Shown here: piece after piece, positions 34,255-37,371 of the stretch | Layout of the letters: each line of letters starts with the position of its first letter | Position numbering within the stretch: position 1 is the first letter of the stretch | Assembly (NCBI GenBank): GCA_964605095.1 | Contig: CAZSBS010000007.1 | Span: 1 to 37,371, forward strand | DNA length: 37,371 bases | Source of the DNA: JAUWQU01 sp964605095 | GTDB taxonomy: Bacteria > Planctomycetota > Phycisphaerae > SM23-33 | Direction of reading: 5' to 3' | Notes under the pieces: model-generated | The model's database searches: none | What the model saw: only the letters and a program-made list of their open reading frames with translations | What the model was told of the DNA's origin: nothing | Translations under genes and position numbers: made by a program

Positions 34255-35238
34255 ATGATCGCATCAGAAACATCGAACCGATTGACCTCGCGTTGGTTGC
34301 AGGCATGTGTGCTGCTGTGTGCGGTGGTAGTGTTGCCTCTGGGCCTGGCGAACGCCCAGGACTACGGCGCAGTCGAAAGGCGGCTTGGGGAGGCCGTGAG
34401 CAAGGGGGAGCTTTCGCTGAGACAAGCCGCAACCATGATGGATGCGCTCCGAGGAGCGGCCGGGGCCGACGACAAGGGCGACATCGAACGCCGATTTGGT
34501 GAATGGATTGGATCCGTTGGCGAAAAACTAAAAGCGGCCGTGAAGGCTGGCAAGTTGAGCGAGGAAGATGCCCGGAATAAGTGGCAGGGTTTCAAGGAGA
34601 ACGAACTCGCGCCCAAACTCAAGGCCACGGTGGCAATGGGCAAGGTGAGCGAAGAATGGGCGCGGTCGGTGTGGCGCGGCCTGGAGAAGGCGGAGATCGG
34701 CGAGCGGCTCAAGTCGGCCGTCGCCAAAGGCGAACTGACCGCGGAGCAAGCCATGGCCAAGTGGAAGGGGATCAGCCAGGAAGGCGACCGCGGACCAAAG
34801 GCCAAGGCAGAACCGAGTCGCGAAGAGATGGAGGAAGTCGGCAAGAGAATCCGGGCCGCCGTCGAGGCGGGCAAGATTACGGCGGAACAGGGCCGGGCCA
34901 AGATGGAGGCCTACCGTAAGAGCATTGCCGCTCCCGCAGCCAGAAAGCAGGGCGAAGAGCGTAAGAGCATCACCCGTGAGGACTACGGCCGGGCCGAGGC
35001 GGAGCTCAAGAAGGCGGTCGCCGCGGGCAGGATATCGGAAAAGGACGCCCGAGCCAAACTCGAAGGTATGCGCAAGGCGATATCTCAGCAGACCGAGCGC
35101 CGCGGCGATTCGCCCAACTGGGAGACCATCAAGGAGCGAATCGAGGGCGCCGTCAAGAGAGGCGATCTGACCCGCGCCGAAGCCGACGCGAAGTACAAGG
35201 AAATCAAGGAGCGGATGGCCAAGGATAGCCATCGCTAA
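34255..35238 (+). CDS. Secreted protein of seven helical repeats
   Basis: 327 residues with a signal peptide ending near ANAQ (about residue 34). The mature part consists of seven related helix-turn-helix units with consensus (K/R)(L/I)xxAVxxG(K/E)(L/I)(S/T)xxxAxxK. Examples are KLKAAVKAGKLSEEDARNKW, RLKSAVAKGELTAEQAMAKW, RIRAAVEAGKITAEQGRAKM and RIEGAVKRGDLTRAEADAKY. Units are about 35-45 residues apart, highly charged and rich in Ala and Lys. They resemble short SHOCT-like helical pairs, but I do not assign a family. The ATG at 34255 has an AAAGGAG site. It is probably periplasmic, possibly binding protein or envelope polymer. Palindromic elements lie on both sides. Confidence 0.72.
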   Translation: MIASETSNRLTSRWLQACVLLCAVVVLPLGLANAQDYGAVERRLGEAVSKGELSLRQAATMMDALRGAAGADDKGDIERRFGEWIGSVGEKLKAAVKAGKLSEEDARNKWQGFKENELAPKLKATVAMGKVSEEWARSVWRGLEKAEIGERLKSAVAKGELTAEQAMAKWKGISQEGDRGPKAKAEPSREEMEEVGKRIRAAVEAGKITAEQGRAKMEAYRKSIAAPAARKQGEERKSITREDYGRAEAELKKAVAAGRISEKDARAKLEGMRKAISQQTERRGDSPNWETIKERIEGAVKRGDLTRAEADAKYKEIKERMAKDSHR

Positions 35239-35255
35239 GAGTTTCGGGGACAGTT

Positions 35256-35538
35256 GCCAATGGCCCGTAGTTAAGCCTTTGGGGTGTTTTCCCCGGAGCC
35301 CGAAGGGCTCAAACCTGCCCGCCGTCGGCAGGCAGTTGTCAGCCCTTCAGGCTGAAGAGCCTTAACTTAGAGCAGCTTAACTTTTTCTGTAGCGTTCGGC
35401 CTGCCTGTGGCGTCGCCATGCTGCGTCAGCCTGCATCGGCGATGCTAAGGCATCGCCTGCTTCGGCTTCCTTGCCTGGCTCGTCCTCGGCTACGGCCGAC
35501 CTGCTACACAAAAACTTAAACTGCTCTAGGGCCATTGG
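35256..35538. repeat. Nested palindromic intergenic element
   Basis: Outer arms GCCAATGGCCC (35256-35266) and GGGCCATTGG (35529-35538). Inside, 35369-35392 pairs with 35504-35527 (24 bases, four mismatches). Local hairpins AGCCCGAAGGGCT and CTGCCCGCCGTCGGCAG lie on the left side. It resembles 20621-20934 in architecture but not in sequence. No gene was seen in 35239-35590. Confidence 0.75.
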
Positions 35539-35590
35539 GCTCTGCCACCCTTGCTATTCCCTACTACCTACTACCTGCTTCCTGCCCCCG

Positions 35591-36586
35591 TCAGAACTGA
35601 TGCAAAAACCGCACGTCGCTTTCGAACAGCAGGCGGATGTCCGTGATGCGGTGCTTGCGCATGATCATCCGCTCGATGCCCAGGCCGAAGGCGAAGCCGG
35701 TGTACTTCTCGCTGTCGTAGCCTACGCCCGCGAGCACGTTGGGATCGACCATGCCGCAGCCGCCGAGCTCGATCCAGTGGCGCGTGCCGTCCGGCCGGTG
35801 GAACTCGATGTCCACCTCGGCCGACGGCTCGGTGAAGGGGAAGAAGCTCGGGCGGAAACACGTTACGATGTCGCGCCCGAAGTAGGTCTTGCAGAACTGA
35901 TCGAGGCAGGTCTTTAGGTCCGCCATCGTTACGTCCTCGTCGACGTAAAGTCCCTCGACCTGGTGGAACATGAACGAGTGTGTGGCGTCGACGGTGTCGG
36001 GGCGGTATACGCGGCCGGGGGAGATGATCCTCACCGGCGGCTTGGTGCTTTCCATCGTGCGGATCTGGACGGTGGAGGTCTGGCTGCGGAGCATGACCTG
36101 AGGGTTGATGTAGAAATTGTCCAGCGGGTCTCTCGCGGGGTGCGACAGCGGGATGTTCAGGGCCTCGAAGTTGTGGCGGTCGTCCTCGACCTCCGGCCCG
36201 GTGGCGACGGAAAAGCCCATGCGTGCGAAGATCTCGCAGATCTCGTTGATGGTCTGGGTGATTATGTGGGTGTGTCCGATGCGGCGGCGCCGGCCTGGGA
36301 TGGTGACGTCGATGGCTGGGCCGCGGCGTTTGGAGCCGGCGGCGACGGCGGCCAGGCGGCGCTCGAACGCCTCGGTCAGCGCGTTCTTGAGTTCGTTGGC
36401 GGCCTGCCCGGCGGCTCGCTTCTGATCGCCGGTGACTTCCCGCAGGCGCTGCATGGCGGCCTTGACGGCCCCCTTCGTGCCGAGGAACTTGATCCGCCAC
36501 GCCTCGAGCGCATCGGACCCCGTGATGGCCTGGAGCTTCTCCTGGCCCTCGGCGAGGATCTGCTGAATATCTTCCAGAAGCGACAT
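35591..36586 (-). CDS. pheS: Phenylalanyl-tRNA synthetase alpha subunit
   Basis: 331 residues, normal length for bacterial PheS. The N-terminal coiled-coil tRNA-binding arm is followed by the class II catalytic core: motif 2 region with SPGRVYRPDTVDATHSFMFH, then QVEGLYVDEDVTMADLK, and the C-terminal motif 3 in FGLGIERMIMRKHRITDIR ahead of LLFESDVRFLHQF. With PheT it charges tRNA(Phe). pheT is not downstream within the window: the next 350 bases are a palindromic repeat region and then an oppositely oriented gene. It therefore appears separated from pheT. It follows rplT across a heptamer repeat array. Confidence 0.96.
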   Translation of the reverse strand: MSLLEDIQQILAEGQEKLQAITGSDALEAWRIKFLGTKGAVKAAMQRLREVTGDQKRAAGQAANELKNALTEAFERRLAAVAAGSKRRGPAIDVTIPGRRRRIGHTHIITQTINEICEIFARMGFSVATGPEVEDDRHNFEALNIPLSHPARDPLDNFYINPQVMLRSQTSTVQIRTMESTKPPVRIISPGRVYRPDTVDATHSFMFHQVEGLYVDEDVTMADLKTCLDQFCKTYFGRDIVTCFRPSFFPFTEPSAEVDIEFHRPDGTRHWIELGGCGMVDPNVLAGVGYDSEKYTGFAFGLGIERMIMRKHRITDIRLLFESDVRFLHQF

Positions 36587-36601
36587 GGGTGTTTCTCTGT
36601 A

Positions 36602-36650
36602 GTCGGTAGCCCGTAGCCCGTAGCCGGTAGCCGGTAGCCGGTAGCCGGTA
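36602..36650. repeat. GCCGGTA heptamer array between pheS and rplT
   Basis: Seven tandem heptamers: GTCGGTA, two GCCCGTA and four GCCGGTA. It is the same family as at 1-70 and 21256-21273, lying 15 bases upstream of the pheS start codon and within a likely operon. Confidence 0.9.
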
Positions 36651-36719
36651 GTCGGCGAAAACGGCTGGAGGTCGCTATCTGCACCAGCATAACCGGCTAA
36701 TGGTTACCGACCACCAAAA

Positions 36720-37088
36720 TCAAGCCTTGGCGGCGGTGCGGGCAGCCATCGCCTTATCGAGGATCACGGTGAAGGTTTCGGGGTCGTCGATGGCGAGTTG
36801 GCTGAGGATCTTGCGGTTCAGGTCGATGTCAGCCAGGAACAGGCCGTTGATGAACTCACTGTACTTGTGGCCGCGCTGCGTGCAGGCGGCGCTGATGCGG
36901 GTGATCCAGAGCTGGCGGAACTCGCGTTTCTTGCGCTTGCGGTCGCGAGTCGCATTGACGCCGGACCTGAAAAGCAACTGCTTGGCGATGCGATATCGTC
37001 GCGACCCGGCCCCATAGAACCCGCTGGCTCTATTGAGGATCCGCTTGTGCTTACGGTGGCGTGCGACGGCGTTGGTAACGCGTGGCAT
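36720..37088 (-). CDS. rplT: 50S ribosomal protein L20
   Basis: 122 residues, normal length. The signature MPRVTNAVARHRKHKRILNR and the RDRKRKKREFRQLWITRISA helix, with YSEFINGL in the C-terminal domain, identify L20, an early 23S rRNA-binding assembly protein. An AGGAGAG ribosome site precedes the ATG. It lies 169 bases after rpmI, with a GGGCGGGCCCGCCC palindrome (37209-37222) in that spacer. L20 represses its own operon in other bacteria, and this unusually long spacer could hold such a site. Confidence 0.97.
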   Translation of the reverse strand: MPRVTNAVARHRKHKRILNRASGFYGAGSRRYRIAKQLLFRSGVNATRDRKRKKREFRQLWITRISAACTQRGHKYSEFINGLFLADIDLNRKILSQLAIDDPETFTVILDKAMAARTAAKA

Positions 37089-37257
37089 GGAACTCTCCTG
37101 TCTTTCTCTCTTGGCCGGTGGACTCCCGATGAACCGGCTATCTGCCGGTTTGCGGGATGTTTCATGCCGGCCCGCGCTTGGCCAATAGCCTGTGGCCTTG
37201 CATCGCGCGGGCGGGCCCGCCCTAAAGGGCTCCCACCTGGACCTGGTGTCTTGGCGG

Positions 37258-37371
37258 CTATCTCAGGCCCAACATGGCTAATGCCTGCTTGGCGAATTTC
37301 GGCGCCACGAGGCATGCCTTGCGCATTCGGCGCAACTGCTTGTTGGACTTACGGCTCTTGAGGTGGCCTGC
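37258..37371 (-). CDS. rpmI: 50S ribosomal protein L35, 5' part outside the window
   Basis: The last 37 residues are visible (AGHLKSRKSNKQLRRMRKAC followed by LVAPKFAKQALAML). The HLKSRKS and KQLRRMRKA blocks are typical of the L35 C-terminal half. It is followed on the same strand by rplT and pheS, the conserved infC-rpmI-rplT-pheS order. Confidence 0.88.
   Translation of the reverse strand, partial: AGHLKSRKSNKQLRRMRKACLVAPKFAKQALAMLGLR

Overview
The window looks like a scaffold from an uncultured, high-GC planctomycete, most likely class Phycisphaerae. The evidence is a 1618-residue surface protein opening with the planctomycete LEPRMLLSA sorting motif and ending in a dockerin-like Ca2+ repeat pair, a TIGR03790 protein, many secreted or lipoprotein genes of unknown role, and intergenic DNA full of dispersed repeats. 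A run of exactly 100 N (19259-19358) shows it is a scaffolded assembly. No rRNA and no CRISPR array were seen.

Layout. 1-4434: heptamer repeat array, a membrane coiled-coil protein overlapping a TPR lipoprotein, a TIGR03790 protein and an esterase-like lipoprotein. 4439-4648: a palindromic repeat cluster. 4660-7419 (minus): a tetrapyrrole operon in the order precorrin-2 dehydrogenase, HemX-like protein, hemA. 7518-10006: a 2489-bp element with 16-bp terminal inverted repeats and an 8-bp target duplication, carrying a BglII-family restriction enzyme, an MT-A70 methyltransferase, a ribbon-helix-helix protein, a tRNA-like sequence and a HARE-HTH protein, with no transposase. 10146-15777 (minus): pabB, a membrane protein and a DUF4091/CBM9-like lipoprotein. 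15988-20593 (plus): a DUF58 protein, a YfhO-like membrane protein broken by the gap, and the AmmeMemoRadiSam radical SAM enzyme. 20621-20934: a nested palindrome. 21064-25308 (minus): a 25-residue basic protein, a pseudoprotease with PDZ domains and an active HtrA lipoprotein. 25463-27339 (plus): a VapBC-type toxin-antitoxin pair and dprA. 27531-32387 (minus): the giant surface protein. 33157-33828: a 5'-truncated second copy of dprA. 34255-35238: a secreted protein of seven helical repeats. 35591-37371 (minus): pheS, rplT and the 3' part of rpmI, the usual translation operon.

The most striking region is 7518-10006. The element is inserted in one arm of a 37-bp inverted repeat; the intact arm (10117-10153) preserves the empty site, so ends and target duplication can be read directly. 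It appears to be a restriction-modification module moved as transposase-less cargo. Two more themes recur. Dispersed palindromic repeats lie in frame inside genes (pabB, the YfhO-like gene). A direct repeat of dprA's 3' part brackets the surface-protein gene, either a recombination scar or an assembly artefact.
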